Made by a program: the position numbers and the translations under genes. A stretch of 64,000 nucleotides of DNA, taken from Phanerodontia chrysosporium (Eukaryota > Basidiomycota > Agaricomycetes > Polyporales > Phanerochaetaceae). Position 1 is the stretch's first letter. Each line of letters opens with the position of its first letter. The stretch is from the NCBI GenBank assembly GCA_001910725.1, contig MJGA01000058.1:1-64000 (forward strand), read 5' to 3'. Below are positions 32,762-43,686 of this stretch, piece after piece. Below the pieces are notes generated by a model, which did not search any database, had not been told where the DNA came from, and was given only the letters and a program-made list of their open reading frames with translations.

Positions 32762-33894
32762 TCCCCAGCCTTCAGAGTTTATATAAATGTGCACCAGATC
32801 CCCAGAGACCAGTGTTCAGAGTCTTAGCTGTCTAATACCTACTATGCTATTGGTTAGTATTCTACAGACATTTCTACATTCTCCTACACATTTCTAAATA
32901 TTTCTACAATGTCCCAAAACCTTCTAAGATGTTCCAGCACTGTCCGGACCTGTTCAGAGACCTTCAGGACTTTCTAGTCCATTTCGAAGTATCTCAGTAT
33001 TTCCAGACCTTTGTTTGCTTCCAGACCTTCAACCATGTACTCTGTATTACCACACATATGTGCATCACATATGTACATCACATGACTGCCATATTACATG
33101 ATCAGCCCTAAGTCACTCCAGTGCTTCTGCATATCACAGTTGGGAATAATCACTTCTGTCATTTGTTGTCCCTAACCCTAAGAGTTGAGACAAAAAAAAC
33201 TGTAATAATATCATATACAAATCATTGACAAGTAATTGCCTTCCTTTCCTTTTCTGTTTTTGCCTCAGCACTGTTAGCACGTTATCCCTATATAGTTCAT
33301 GAAGTGTATAATTGCAGTCTGCCATAATGTAAAAATATGCATTAGCAAAGGAAATAGTATATATCATGCAGTGTAAAGCAAGAAAGCAGACAATTTGTAG
33401 TATACAAGTAGCATATAGCAAAAAAACAGACATGTGGTATCAATTAATTTATAGCATACAAGTAGCATGTAAACAAAATATATTGTAAAAAATATCTTAC
33501 AAAGATACGGCAGTGAAAAACTCATCAGAACGCTTCTCAATGTGCTGCAGGAATGAAAACTGCTTGGTTTACTCATAGCATAGAGCTTTGCACTAGGCGG
33601 TGATATCTCTGCGCTTCAGACCATCTATCTTGCTGTTATGTACAGCTTCCAGGAGTTTTTGACATTAGTGAGTATATTACTCTTCATTTTGCCAAGTTCA
33701 ATAGCCAACATATATACTGCTCTCCCTCCATGTTGACTCTTAGAACCACTACGAACTTTTAGACACCTGTCTCTGTGAGGAATCCAAAGAGTAATGAATT
33801 AGGGACCACTAAAGACATCTAATAGCAATAGGAAAATATATTTGTATACATCTGATAAATGCCATAAATGCAGTTTAGCTCGTTTTTAGAGAGG
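32762..33894. other. Spacer with low-complexity stretches, no gene recognised
   Basis: It holds runs of ATTTCTAC/TTCCAGACC-like words at 32870-33020 and AT-rich DNA after. A short CCCTAACCCTAAG piece near 33170 followed by ACTGT could be a vestige of an inverted A LTR, but the match is too short to call. Confidence 0.4.
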
Positions 33895-34766
33895 CTACAT
33901 GCCTTGTATACGTTGTTGCTGACAGTATGCTGCATCACTTGACAGTAATCAATAGATTTGAGCAAAACCTTGCCTGGGTCAAACTTCTCATATGTCAGCC
34001 ACCAATCAATTACATCTTGCGCAAGTGCTGCTACTGCGTTAGGGCGAGCAAGGACCTAACTCCGCTGCATAACATACAGCTTGTAGTCTAGAGAGTTTGG
34101 TTTATACCTTAGCTCACAAAAACTGAGTTCAGACCAGCCTGCAAGAGGACGTGCATCACAGATGCTGATAGATGGACACGACACTTGTGCATGCAACCAA
34201 AGAATGAGGAAAGGGATGCCACATTGGACCAACTCATGGACGATATTCTGTACTATCATTTTCCATTGCTGCTGAGTAATCTTCAGAGCTGAGATGGCAT
34301 CCAGAACTTCCAGTGTCCAGTCCTCATGATGTGCCTTGCCAATAACATACATTGTGGCCCCAGGGACAGTTGTTTATTGAGCTACCATAGTGGGCGCTGA
34401 CTGCCACAGTGCACAATGGCCATGGTGCTCTGACATGAGGTCAGATTTCGTCCAACTTCCATTTAGCACAAATTGTACAAAGAGGACAATGGAGGCCAGT
34501 CCGGGTCCTGCAAACATGCCTGAAGGCCACATCTCTGCCAGGACTTAAAGTGCAAGTTTTGCATCGGCTGGTATAAGTGGGTTGGCCAGCACGGAAGGCA
34601 TAAAGTTGTACCAGTTCTTCAGAGTCACCAGCAATTCATTCAAGTTGACTTTGTCTTTGATCAAGTTGTTGACAGTCATGTTCAGGATCGCCTCTGCATT
34701 TTGTGCCATAGCCACTGCTAGATTTGCATCCGGTCTGTTAAGACTGGGCCTTTGGGTGTCAACCAT
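33895..34766 (-). pseudogene. Decayed gene, about 290 codons, unknown
   Basis: From an ATG at 34766 one frame stays coherent for about 290 codons on the minus strand, starting MVDTQRPSLNRPDANLAVAM, with a helical LNELLVTLKNWYNFMPSVL segment, and later HHEDWTLEVLDAISALKITQ. It is interrupted by TAA near 34543, TAA near 34375 and TAG near 34055. The contexts fit CAA, CAA and CAG. No domain was recognised. It ends next to the B 3' LTR. Confidence 0.4.
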
Positions 34767-34856
34767 AGTGTTTTGAGTTGATAACTCTCAATACCCTCAA
34801 TCACAAGAGTTACAGTCACATGACAGTGTACAAAAGTAAAGAGGCGGGGTGCAGAG

Positions 34857-35550
34857 TATTGCAGAGCTAGAGTTCAACGCTACACGAGAGAGGACGGATG
34901 GGGACGACGACGACTGAGCGCAGTGGAGCGAATCACGCAGCAACGAATTAACTTGCGCAGCTGTCCGTATTGACCAAGGTATATTAGTGGTGTATACTAC
35001 AATACAAGCGACGGGCTTATCTGTCCGTATTGACCAAGAGGTCGAATTGACAGACAGGAGCGAGGAGTGCTACTCTTATATACTACAGAAGTTCAGGGCA
35101 GGCTGTACGATTACCTAAGCTGATGGGCAGTGCTCGGCATAGCTGATGAGGCTGCAACGCGGACTGCGCAGCGAGGCTGTGCAAGGGCTATGTCATGAGG
35201 CTGTGCCAGCTGGCAGTGTCCGAGGCTGCGTCAGGCCGAGGCTGTGTCATCAGAATGATCAGCTCGGCGTGTGTCAGCGAAGGGAGTCATCAGGGATGAC
35301 AGTGCCGCTTCGGCGATTCGGGGAACCAGTTGCAGGGCAGACTGGTGATCCGGGCAGTGTCTGAGTGCGCAGCGGGATGTGCTGGCGTCTAGGGGTGATG
35401 CGCCATCAGGGCGCTGGTGCTGGGTGGCCAGGCGCTGAGTATGGGCGGCTAGGACTCCAGATAGTGCGAGGGCTGCTCGCCCATTGGATTAATCGAGGAA
35501 AATAGCCAAAAATCAGCGAAAAATAGGGCTACACCATCACATCTGTGACA
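34857..35550 (-). repeat. 3' LTR of element B
   Basis: 694 bp. In minus orientation it starts TGTCACAGATG. Its far end near 34857 is decayed (TATTG where TGTCG is expected). It includes a 12-bp insertion relative to the solo copy around the GGTGCTGGGTGGCC block. Confidence 0.88.
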
Positions 35551-35563
35551 TTATCCCCCTCCT
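35551..35563 (-). promoter_or_regulatory. Polypurine tract of element B
   Basis: On the minus strand AGGAGGGGGATAA directly precedes the 3' LTR start TGTCACAG, the expected plus-strand primer site. Confidence 0.8.
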
Positions 35564-35588
35564 AAAACCGAGCGTCCTCGCGAGGTTA

Positions 35589-38500
35589 TTAGAGGTGATG
35601 CCCCTCCTCCCAATCGAGATCGGCCTTAGCGCAATCAGAGGCAGAAAGGTGAGAGACGTTGACTTCGGTGATGAACAGGCGAAAAGAGGCGGCGAGGGCT
35701 TCAAAGGCGGTGGCAGTGAGCTTGCAGGGCGCTTCCGGATTTTCACGATGGAACCTGTTGACCAGGGCCTTGGCATGCTTGAGGTTGTCTGCCTTTTTCC
35801 ATGTGTCACCGGCTTGGCCGTAGCCTTTCCAGCGCACCTTGTACTGCAGTTGGCGGCGGTATATGCGGCTGTTGAGGACTTTCTCGACGACGTATTCCTC
35901 TTCGCCGGCAACCTTGACAGGTTTGGGAGGTAGGGGCTTCTCGACGCCCTGATCATGCCACTGGCTGAGGCGGTTGACATGGAAAACCGGGTGGATTTTC
36001 AGCCAGCTCGGGAGCTCGAGCCGATAGTCCAGATCACCGATCTTCTCCAGAACCTTGAACGGACCCAGCTGGCGAGAGTCGAGCTTGGGCGAGGACTGGT
36101 CGATGCTGAGGTCCTTTGTGCTAAGCCAAACCTGATCGCCGACTTTGAAGGAGTGGGCGCATTTCTTCGCGGCCTCGTACTCTTCTTTCATTCGGGCTTT
36201 GGTTAGGCGCAGGGCAGCTTCGGCCTTCTTGCGAACATGAGCCATGCGATCTAGACGCTCGTCGAGGACAGGGACCTTGGTGTGCTTGCCGGCCGGGATC
36301 GTGAAGTCCGGTGTGTAGCCGTAAACGATCTCAAAGGGTATGCATTCGGTAGCACTAGACACGTGCGAGTTCAGGGTGAACTTGGCCATCGGGAGCCAAT
36401 CGACCCAATCGTCTTGGTGCTGGGAGACGAAGAGACACAGGAATTTCTTGACTTCCTAGTTCTTGTGCTCGACCTTGCCGTTGCCTTCTGGGTGATACGC
36501 CGTGGTGAGGCTGGTAACGATGCTGAGGCACTTGTACAGTGCTCGCATGTATTGGGCTGCAAACTGGGGTCCACGATCAGAGAAGATCTTGTGTGGGAGG
36601 CCGTGAAGGCAGAAGATGTCCGTGTAGTGGACTTCGCCCATGCCGGCAGCGATGATCGTCAAGTCGACCGGCACAAGGTGGCACTGATCCGAATAGTAGT
36701 CCACGTAGACCGCGATCGAATCCTTTTTGGTCTTGGCATCGCGTGGGAGCTGCGTGATGAGATCTATGCCAACATGTCCCCAGGGCCCTGAAGGGACATC
36801 GTGGGGCTGCAGAGTGGCTTTCGGGTGTGGGGCGGACTTGTACCATTGGCATTGATCACAGCTGAGCATGTAGCGGCTAATGTCGGCGGAGATGCACAGC
36901 CACCAATAGTACCGAGAGACCAGTTCGAGGGTGGTGTGCTTTCTGGGGTGTCCGGCAGTCTGCGCATCGTGGCAAGACTTGATGACGTCATTGCGCAGCG
37001 CGGCACTGTTTGGGACATAGACTTTCCCATGGTAGTACAGAAGGCCGTTGTCTTCTTCCCATTCGAGAACGCCGTTGCGCAGCTTGTGGGGCCCCTTGGT
37101 CCGGAGAATCTGCAGAGCGTCTGCGACTTCCTTTTCCTTTTCGGAGCAGTCGCGAATGCGCTTCTCGAGGGGGGAGGGGTTTGCGAAGGCTGCTGTGGCG
37201 GCTATCTTAAACAGCTCTGACTTCAATACTACCTGCGAGCGATTGTCTTCTTCGTCAGAGACATGCAGCGAGGAGGGCCGGGAGAGCGGATCAGCCAGGA
37301 GATGGGTCTTGCCGGAGCGGTGGATGATGCGGAAGTCATACTCGGCGAGGTAGGAGGCCCACCGGGCTTGTCGCCGCATGAGATTCTGCGCAGTCTTCCA
37401 GTACTGGAGATTCTGATGATCGGTCCAGATCTCAAAAGGCTCCAGGAGACCTTCGAGAAACTGGCGCCAGTCCTTGAGAGCTTCGATGATTGCAAGCATC
37501 TCGTGGTCCCAGATCTCGTAGCCCCGCTCGGCGGGGCTCATGGTCTGCAAGCGATACATGATTGGATGCCAGAGACCATCTTCAGGGTTGTGTTGAACTA
37601 TCACTCCACCGGTGGCATAGCCAGAAGCGTCGGTCTCGACGCGGGTTGCCCGATCAATGTTCCACATGGTGAGCACCGGCTGAGTTGTAAAAGCACGCTT
37701 GAGCGTCTCGAAGGCTTCTGTCTGTGCGGAACCCCAATTAAACGGAGTGTCCTTCTTCGTCAGATCGTGCAGCGGGTGGCAGATCTTTGAGAAGTCTTTG
37801 ATGAAGCGGCGATAGAAGTTGGCAAACCCGACAAAGCCTCGTACATCTTTGAGGTTCTTCGGGGTCGGCCACTCGGCTACTGCCTTAACCTTGCCGGGGT
37901 CCATGCCGACTTGTCCTTCGCTGATGAGGAGCCCAAGATACTCGATCACTGAGCGCTCGAACTTGCACTTCTCGGGCCGAAGGTACAGATCGTATTTGGC
38001 GAGGCGTGCCAGAACCTCGTGAACAATCTTCCGATGCGAAGCGAGATCATTCGACCAGATGAGGATGTCGTCAAGGTAAACTGCGACCTTGCTTTCGGCG
38101 ATGAGGTCGGCGAAGATGTGATTCATGAGGGCCTGGAACATGGTGGGGCTGTTGCACAGACCGAAGTACATGACTCAGGGCTCGAAGAGACCGCGGTTGG
38201 TGACGAAGGCGGCTTTCCACTCATTTCCTTCCTTAATCCGGACGTTGTTGTAGCCCCAACGGACGTCGAACTTGGTGAAGATCTTAGCACCCTGGAGCTT
38301 CCCGATGATGTCGGAGGCGAGCGGGAGGGGGTACCGATCCTTCACGGTGATGTCGTTGAGCTTGCGATAGTCCTGAATGAACCGGAGTTTGCCATCCTTT
38401 TTCTTGATGAAGAAGACAGGGGAAGCGATCGAAGACTTGCTGGGGACAATATAGCCTTTGGCGAGTGCGTCGTCGATGAACCGTTGTAGTTCTTCATTCT

Positions 38501-39353
38501 CGATTGGGGACATCAGGTAAACCTTCGATTTGATCGAGGCCGGGGCGTACGGAACGAGATCTATCGCGTGATCCCAGGGCTGATGCTTCAGAAGGCAGTG
38601 CGATTCTTCTTCAGAGAACACCTTCTTGTGTCGGTGGTACTCCTTGGGGACCAGCTCTTCAAACGTCTTGGCATACTTCTCGCGGTTGGCTTCGATGGCA
38701 GTCGCTTGCGAGTAAGTGTAGTCGGCGAGGATCCAGACTTCATCCTTGGCGTCCTCAACAATGCCTGCTCGAAGCCATTCTCGGCGTTCGGAGCGGTTGG
38801 CGTCAATCTGATGGATACCGAAAACTGGGATGTCCTCAGCTCCGCCGCGGAGCTAAAACTGGACATCTCCCATTTTCCAGTCGATGTTCGGATTCCATTT
38901 CTTGAGCCACGGAAGTCCGAGGATGACGTCCTCTGGACCGATGTTCGTGACAAGAAATTCCTTCTTAAACGTATAAGAACCCACAGTGAGCTGGAGTCTG
39001 GCACGGCACATGATAGATCCTACTTCATTCTTAGTTCCGTCGATATTGTACAATACGATTTCCTTCTTGAGTGGTACCGTGAGGATCTTGTGCTGCTTAC
39101 AGAAATCCCCGTGAATGAACAGTGAAGTTGCTCCAGAATCAATCATTGCGGGCGTGCGAATAGTCTTATTGATTCCGGTAAGCTTTACTGGTACATGACA
39201 GTGATTGAATAAAGGGTCTAGTACGGATATTTTACCTGAGCGGATGACGTCAGAAATGTCCTGTAGTTCTAGCGATGGCGCCAGAGTTGAATCTGGGCTT
39301 GACGAAACGGGGACCGACGATGCGGCGTCACTCCGGCCCCTTAAGCAAAACCC
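35589..39353 (-). pseudogene. pol: pol of element B: PR-RT-RNaseH-IN-chromodomain
   Basis: It is entered from gag by a -1 shift at 39347-39353; the frame upstream of the protease is open back to that point. Domains: protease MIDSGATSLF near 39140; RT with RFIQDYRKLN and VYLDDILIW near 38080; RNase H with VETDASGYATGG; integrase with the HHCC zinc domain (HDAQTAGHP...CDQC) and D, D, E in GIDLIT, FSDRGPQF and GKVEHK; chromodomain with YKVRWKGYGQAGDTW. Only three lesions interrupt about 1,250 codons: TAG 38853-38855, TGA 38175-38177 and TAG 36456-36458. All fit Gln or Arg codons changed by C-to-T. Confidence 0.93.
39309..39353 (-). promoter_or_regulatory. -1 ribosomal frameshift signal between gag and pol of element B
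   Basis: Minus strand: slippery heptamer GGGTTTT (39353-39347), read G GGT TTT in the gag frame, then GCT and the gag stop TAA (39341-39343), then a hairpin whose GGGGCC (39340-39335) pairs with GGTCCCC (39315-39309) around one bulge. The spacing of six bases is standard for -1 frameshifting. The pol frame is exactly -1 to gag. Confidence 0.7.
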
Positions 39354-40781
39354 CCGAGCTGCTTTTGTATTAGAGCCAGCTGATCACGGAGGGCGGTGAG
39401 CATGGCGGCTTGGTCGTCAAACGAGCTGCCAGAAGACGAGGAGGTCGGAGACGAGGAGTCCTGTGATGAGGTATCCAAAAACGAGGCGTGGACGGCGGTG
39501 GTAGCAGGGGAGATTCTCGGCTTGCCCTCGAGGTGAGCGCGATAGACACGGAACCAATGACTCTTCTTGCCGCAGTGGTTACAAACCGAGTCGCGGTGAA
39601 CAGGATCCGTGGACTTGTAGGACTTCGAGTCGCAGACCTTGCAGCGATCCTTCATGACGGCGTCGAACTGGCGCTTGACATCCGTGCCGGTGAGATCCTT
39701 AAATAGCTCGTCGATGTTGGCGGCGTCGATGTCCATCACGTTCAGGTCGTGGAAGGCGCGCGTCGACGAGCTAGCCGGAGTTGAGGACGTCTTGCCCTGC
39801 TGTGCCAGGAGATCTTGCGAAAACTTGTCCTTCGACCGATCAACAGCAAAACCAGCATTCTTGAGCTCGTCGTACATCTCGGGGCCTTCGCCGGTGCTGG
39901 GGTTAACCATGTACGAGATCCGCTCGAGGTAGTCCTTGTTAAACTTCGTTCGTAGCTGGGCTGCCAGGTTCTCGGGAGTGAGCTTCGTGCGACCAGCGAG
40001 GGATTGGAACTCCGCGAAGAATTCTGCGAACCGACGGTTGCCTTGCGTGCACGCCTGCAGCTTGCTGAGGGCTTTGGCTTTCTCGTCGACAGGCTCGAAT
40101 CGGTTCTTGAACACTTCCCAAAACGTAGCGCGAGAGCTGTCGAATATCTGAGTTCCGTCTGCGGCCTGCTCGATATACTGCCATGTCCATTCGGCCGCTT
40201 CATCCTGCATGAAGGAGAGAGCGCCGACGATCCACTTCTGGCTATCTACCAAGATCTTGCCGGAGTCCGGGTCCCATTGGAGGTTACCGTTGACGTTGCA
40301 CTTGCCGAATTTCTCCGGCTCTCTGTCAGCGTAGATGCTATAGGCAGCGCGGAAGAGACAGGCCGTGTTTGAACCCTTCCCTTTGAACAGAATGGGCTTC
40401 TCGACGAAGGGGAGCTCCTTGTTGGCGTTGACCGTCACGTTGATCGTTGTCTGATTGGCGCCAATAGTCTGGGCCAGAGTGTTAACCGTGTTTGTGAGCT
40501 GCGTCATTGTCTGAGCCATTTGCAGGAGAGCACCGAAAATGGGGTCAGGGGGGCGGACCAGGAGGCGCTCCACTGGGAGTGCTCGACATGTTGGGGGGAC
40601 GGGGGGTGTTGGCTCCTGATTGAGCGCGAGAAAGATCAAGGGGCGAAGGGACTGGTTCGTGATCGGAGAGGACGGAGTCAAGCGATGTCTCGGGAGACAA
40701 GTGGTGGCTGCTGTCCGGAGGACTGCGATCAGGGGTATTGGGTGTGGTAGCTGAGACACCCGCGAATTCTAATTGCTGCAT
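39341..40781 (-). pseudogene. gag: gag of element B, with one frameshift
   Basis: From the ATG at 40781 (MQQLEFAGVSATTPN) a Pro/Ser-rich N-terminus runs to a C6 run near 40550, where one extra C shifts the frame. Capsid sequence follows (MTQLTNTVNTLAQTIGAN; FLQ-type helices; FAEFFAEFQSLAGRTKL) to a zinc knuckle at about 39600-39530 reading CNHCGKKSHWFRVY, where the last Cys is Tyr (a G-to-A change). The stop TAA at 39341-39343 is natural, being part of the frameshift signal. The same frame is open without an ATG back to the pre-gag stop at about 41015, so the true N-terminus may be reached by splicing. Confidence 0.85.
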
Positions 40782-41014
40782 GAAACGAGGGAGCTCAAAT
40801 TGTGTTTCTCGGTCGCTAGCCAGAACCGGGAGTAGCGGAGGGGCAGTCTCTTGGTAGGGGCAGGGCTGTTGACTGCACTTTCTGACTTCTCGAGACCCAT
40901 TGTTAGCCTTGACGTGGAGATCAGCGACAGCAGTGACACCGTTTTCTGTGGTTCGCCCAAAGAAGTGTGGACAATTCGAATAGTCGAAATCCAGAGCGAC
41001 AGAAAGTATATCTA

Positions 41015-41797
41015 TTAATCAAAGTAACCGGCCCGGTACACGATATCTAGCTCTCCCATGATGCGGCGGAAGTTGCGCCTTAAACTGACAAGCAGAATGT
41101 CACCGATTTGAGCGAGTCTGAGTTCATACTGGTGCCACTCCTTAAACGTGGTGGTGGGGGCGAGGTGGCTGAGCTCGGCGCGGATCTGCCGAAGGCGTTC
41201 AAGCAGCTGGCAGACGCCATGCGCGTGGTCACTATTGACGAGGTGGAACAGGTCGACTTCCTCGACAGCCTTGAGACGCTTGATGGTCGCATCGAGCTTG
41301 GGCGTGAAGATGTCGACAAGGTCGGTGGGGGAGTATTTGGGGATGTCGATGCCGATGGGCTTGCGGATGATGGACTCGTATGTCGGGGCAGCGCTGAGGC
41401 GCTCTGCCAGACTGAGCTTGGAGGAGAAGGCAGCTACGGCGGCCTGGGATTCTTGTGCTTCACGCTGACATTGTTCGCGGATGCAGTTGCCTACGCATTG
41501 TTCGGCTTCGCGAGCCTCGCGGACAGCAGTCCAGTTGATGGAGGGGACAGAGGGTGGAGGCTGGGGAAGCGTGAACACGTACTTGATGACTGCCTTGACT
41601 TCACGGTCAATCCACTTGACGGAGTTGCCGGTCTCACGACGACGTTGGAGGCGGTCGAAAATGCGCTGGGGGATGTGATCCTTGAGGAGAGGTGTGTTCG
41701 GGGGCGGAGAGACTGCGCTTCGACAAACATCTTTCGGCACTGCAGATGCAAGCCTTAGCAACGTGCACGGAGTGAGCAGACTGCTCGACTACAACAT
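41015..41797 (-). pseudogene. Pre-gag ORF of element B (260 codons, stop at codon 3)
   Basis: The frame opens with ATG at 41797, has TAG as third codon (41789-41791, fits CAG), then stays open for 257 codons to TAA at 41015. Its length is almost that of the element A pre-gag protein (261). It is charged and helical, with an N-terminal RIFDRLQRRRETGN segment, a Pro-rich stretch, an REAREAEQCVGNCIREQCQR helix, and a C-terminal part where Val195, the LL pair and the spacing of later Leu/Ile/Phe residues match the A protein without gaps, ending GELDIVYRAGYFD. I see no known domain. Homology to the A ORF is my by-eye inference. Confidence 0.65.
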
Positions 41798-41893
41798 ATT
41801 TGCTTTAAGCGGAGGGAATAAACTTTTTTGAAACGGTATTTGGGGAGCGGTAGGGAAGGATTTGCCTAGGGCACCCAAGAGATCTCGACCTAA

Positions 41894-42308
41894 TGTCGCG
41901 GAGCTAGGGCTCAACGCTACACGAGGGAGGACAGATGGGGACGACGACGACTGGGCGCAGCAGAGCAAATCACGCGACGACGAACTAACTTGTGCAGCTG
42001 TCCGTATTGACCAAGTTGCATTAGTCAGCTATTCTACTTTACAAACGAGGGCTTACCTGTCCGTATTGACCAAGAGGTCGAGATAACGGACAGGAGCGGG
42101 AGATACTACCTATATATACCACAAGAGTTCAGGGCAGGCTGTACGGTTACATAAGCTGATGGGCAGTGCTCAGCACAGCCGGTGAGGCTGCGACGTGGGC
42201 TGCGCGGCGAGGTTATATCGGGGTTGTATCATGAGGCTGCATCGGGCCGAGGCTGTGTCAACAGGATGACAGCTCGGAATGTCTTAGCGAGGGGAGTCAT
42301 TGTAGATG
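41894..42308 (-). repeat. 5' LTR remnant of element B
   Basis: 415 bp of the U5-proximal LTR, from TGTCGCGGAG (plus-strand view) to AGTCATTGTAGATG, after which the A copy 2 LTR begins. The remaining ~260 bp at the U3 end are absent. The LTR end at 41894 adjoins the leader, and I could not assign a tRNA primer site. Confidence 0.88.
41998..42056 (-). other. Predicted 59-nt intron inside the B LTR
   Basis: On the minus strand GGACAG|GTAAGC opens the unit and GGACAG|CTGC closes it, with a CTGACTAAT branch-like site inside. The 18-bp sequence CTGTCCGTATTGACCAAG (plus-strand view) occurs on both sides (41998-42015 and 42057-42074), so donor and acceptor lie at matching points of a direct repeat. 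It is present in the solo LTR at 3691-4368 too. Confidence 0.5.
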
Positions 42309-42839
42309 TGTCACAGTTTTCTAATTCCCTACGGTTTTATTCTTGTAAGCGCCCAGTAGGCGCTAGGGGTTAGGGTTATGGACTAGGGTTAGGACAGGCA
42401 CACGTCAGAACGCGGTCACGTGTTGGTCACGTGCTGGAAAAGGACTCAGAGTCATGTGAGGATCTTATCTTTATCTTATTTATGATGTAGACGCTCCGAT
42501 ACAAGGGTATAGTAGGTAGCCAGACCCAGGGTCCGGGTAGTGTATTCTAGAATAGCGTAGAAGGTTCCGGGCACATCCGGTACTCAGCTTTAGACTTCGC
42601 CGAGTCCAGAGTGTCTTGGCAAGTATCGCACCATCATCATGCCATCGCGCATGTAATGGGCAGTATCAAGGGTCTCGGGTAGTACCAGGGGTCCTCCCCT
42701 TCATGTATATATACTGGGCTCCACTGGGCTTAAGTTCCCAGCATTATCTACCTCGTCTACCAACTACTTCACTCGCACCCACTCGCAGTCAAGTTCCCCC
42801 ACTAAGCTACTAAGGTAAGTAGCGGGGTTTACTTTGACA
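42309..42839 (+). repeat. 5' LTR of element A copy 2
   Basis: 531 bp, TGTCACAG to TTTGACA, starting directly at the truncated B LTR. The TTAGGG words, E-boxes, TATA box and AAG|GTAAGT donor are all retained. Confidence 0.95.
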
Positions 42840-43686
42840 TTTAGATGATGCTATACCCCTTTGCGTCGACGTCAGCCTTAAGGGCTTGATCGTCGTGCGC
42901 AGTGTGCTCGACATCATTGCCGGCGACGTCGGCACCTTTTATCACGGATAATCTTGCGTTTGCAGGTTCGTCTCTTCGATGCGCGGCTACCACCTATAAT
43001 ATGGGTAATTATTCATTCGTGGGGCTGGCAGCTGAGGTCCATCTGTAAAAGGGGGCTGTACGTCGTCAGCCATGGGGTCGCATGGGCATTACTTGTCGAA
43101 TTATCGCGAGTGATGTTTGTGTAGGCAGGTTCGAAGCGCACATTGACCTGTAATAGGCGATGCTGTGCTCGGCCTGTCTGGAGACCTAAACGACTTGGGA
43201 TCTGGGGGATACGTTGGGCCACCTGACAAGGGGCTTGACATGTTGAGACCCACCGTTGGACACGTAGCGCCAGGAGTGCGACCATGTGGGTCGGCTGTGC
43301 AATACAGCATGGGAATCTTCTTGCCGATCCACAGGCGTAAGTGGCCACGCGACGTGTGGGGTGTCGAGTCCACCGTAGGTGACCGCATCCCCGGTACTAG
43401 ATGACAAGCGGTAAGACACTAGCATCTAGGAAGTTCGTGGAGATCGTAGCCGTAAGGCACGACAAACCATTTGCAGTGGGTGTGGAAACCCGACTGAGAT
43501 CTGAAACTCCCCCATCATGCATGTGCAGAGAGATAATGGCATGCTGTAACGACTCTACCCACGAATGCGCACGTATCAAGATTTGAACTGCAGCAAGAGA
43601 GGGCTGGTAACCCTCATTTTCTGAGCACTTTTCCTTTCATAAGCCGTACCTGTAAAAGGACGCTGGTTGATTATATTATCACTAAG

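Larger units (their letters stand above)
34857..42308 (-). mobile_element. Ty3/Gypsy element B (decayed, 5' LTR truncated)
   Basis: A minus-strand element: 5' LTR remnant 41894-42308, pre-gag ORF, gag, -1 frameshift site, pol with chromodomain, polypurine tract, and 3' LTR 34857-35550. The 5' LTR lost its U3 end where the A copy 2 LTR begins at 42309. One frameshift in gag and three stops in pol make it defective. It has no dUTPase after the chromodomain. Confidence 0.93.

Noticed and set aside
33150..33200. Another inverted A LTR remnant
   Set aside because: Only a CCCTAACCCTAAG word and ACTGT near a poly-A stretch agree, too little to separate from chance or telomere-like sequence.
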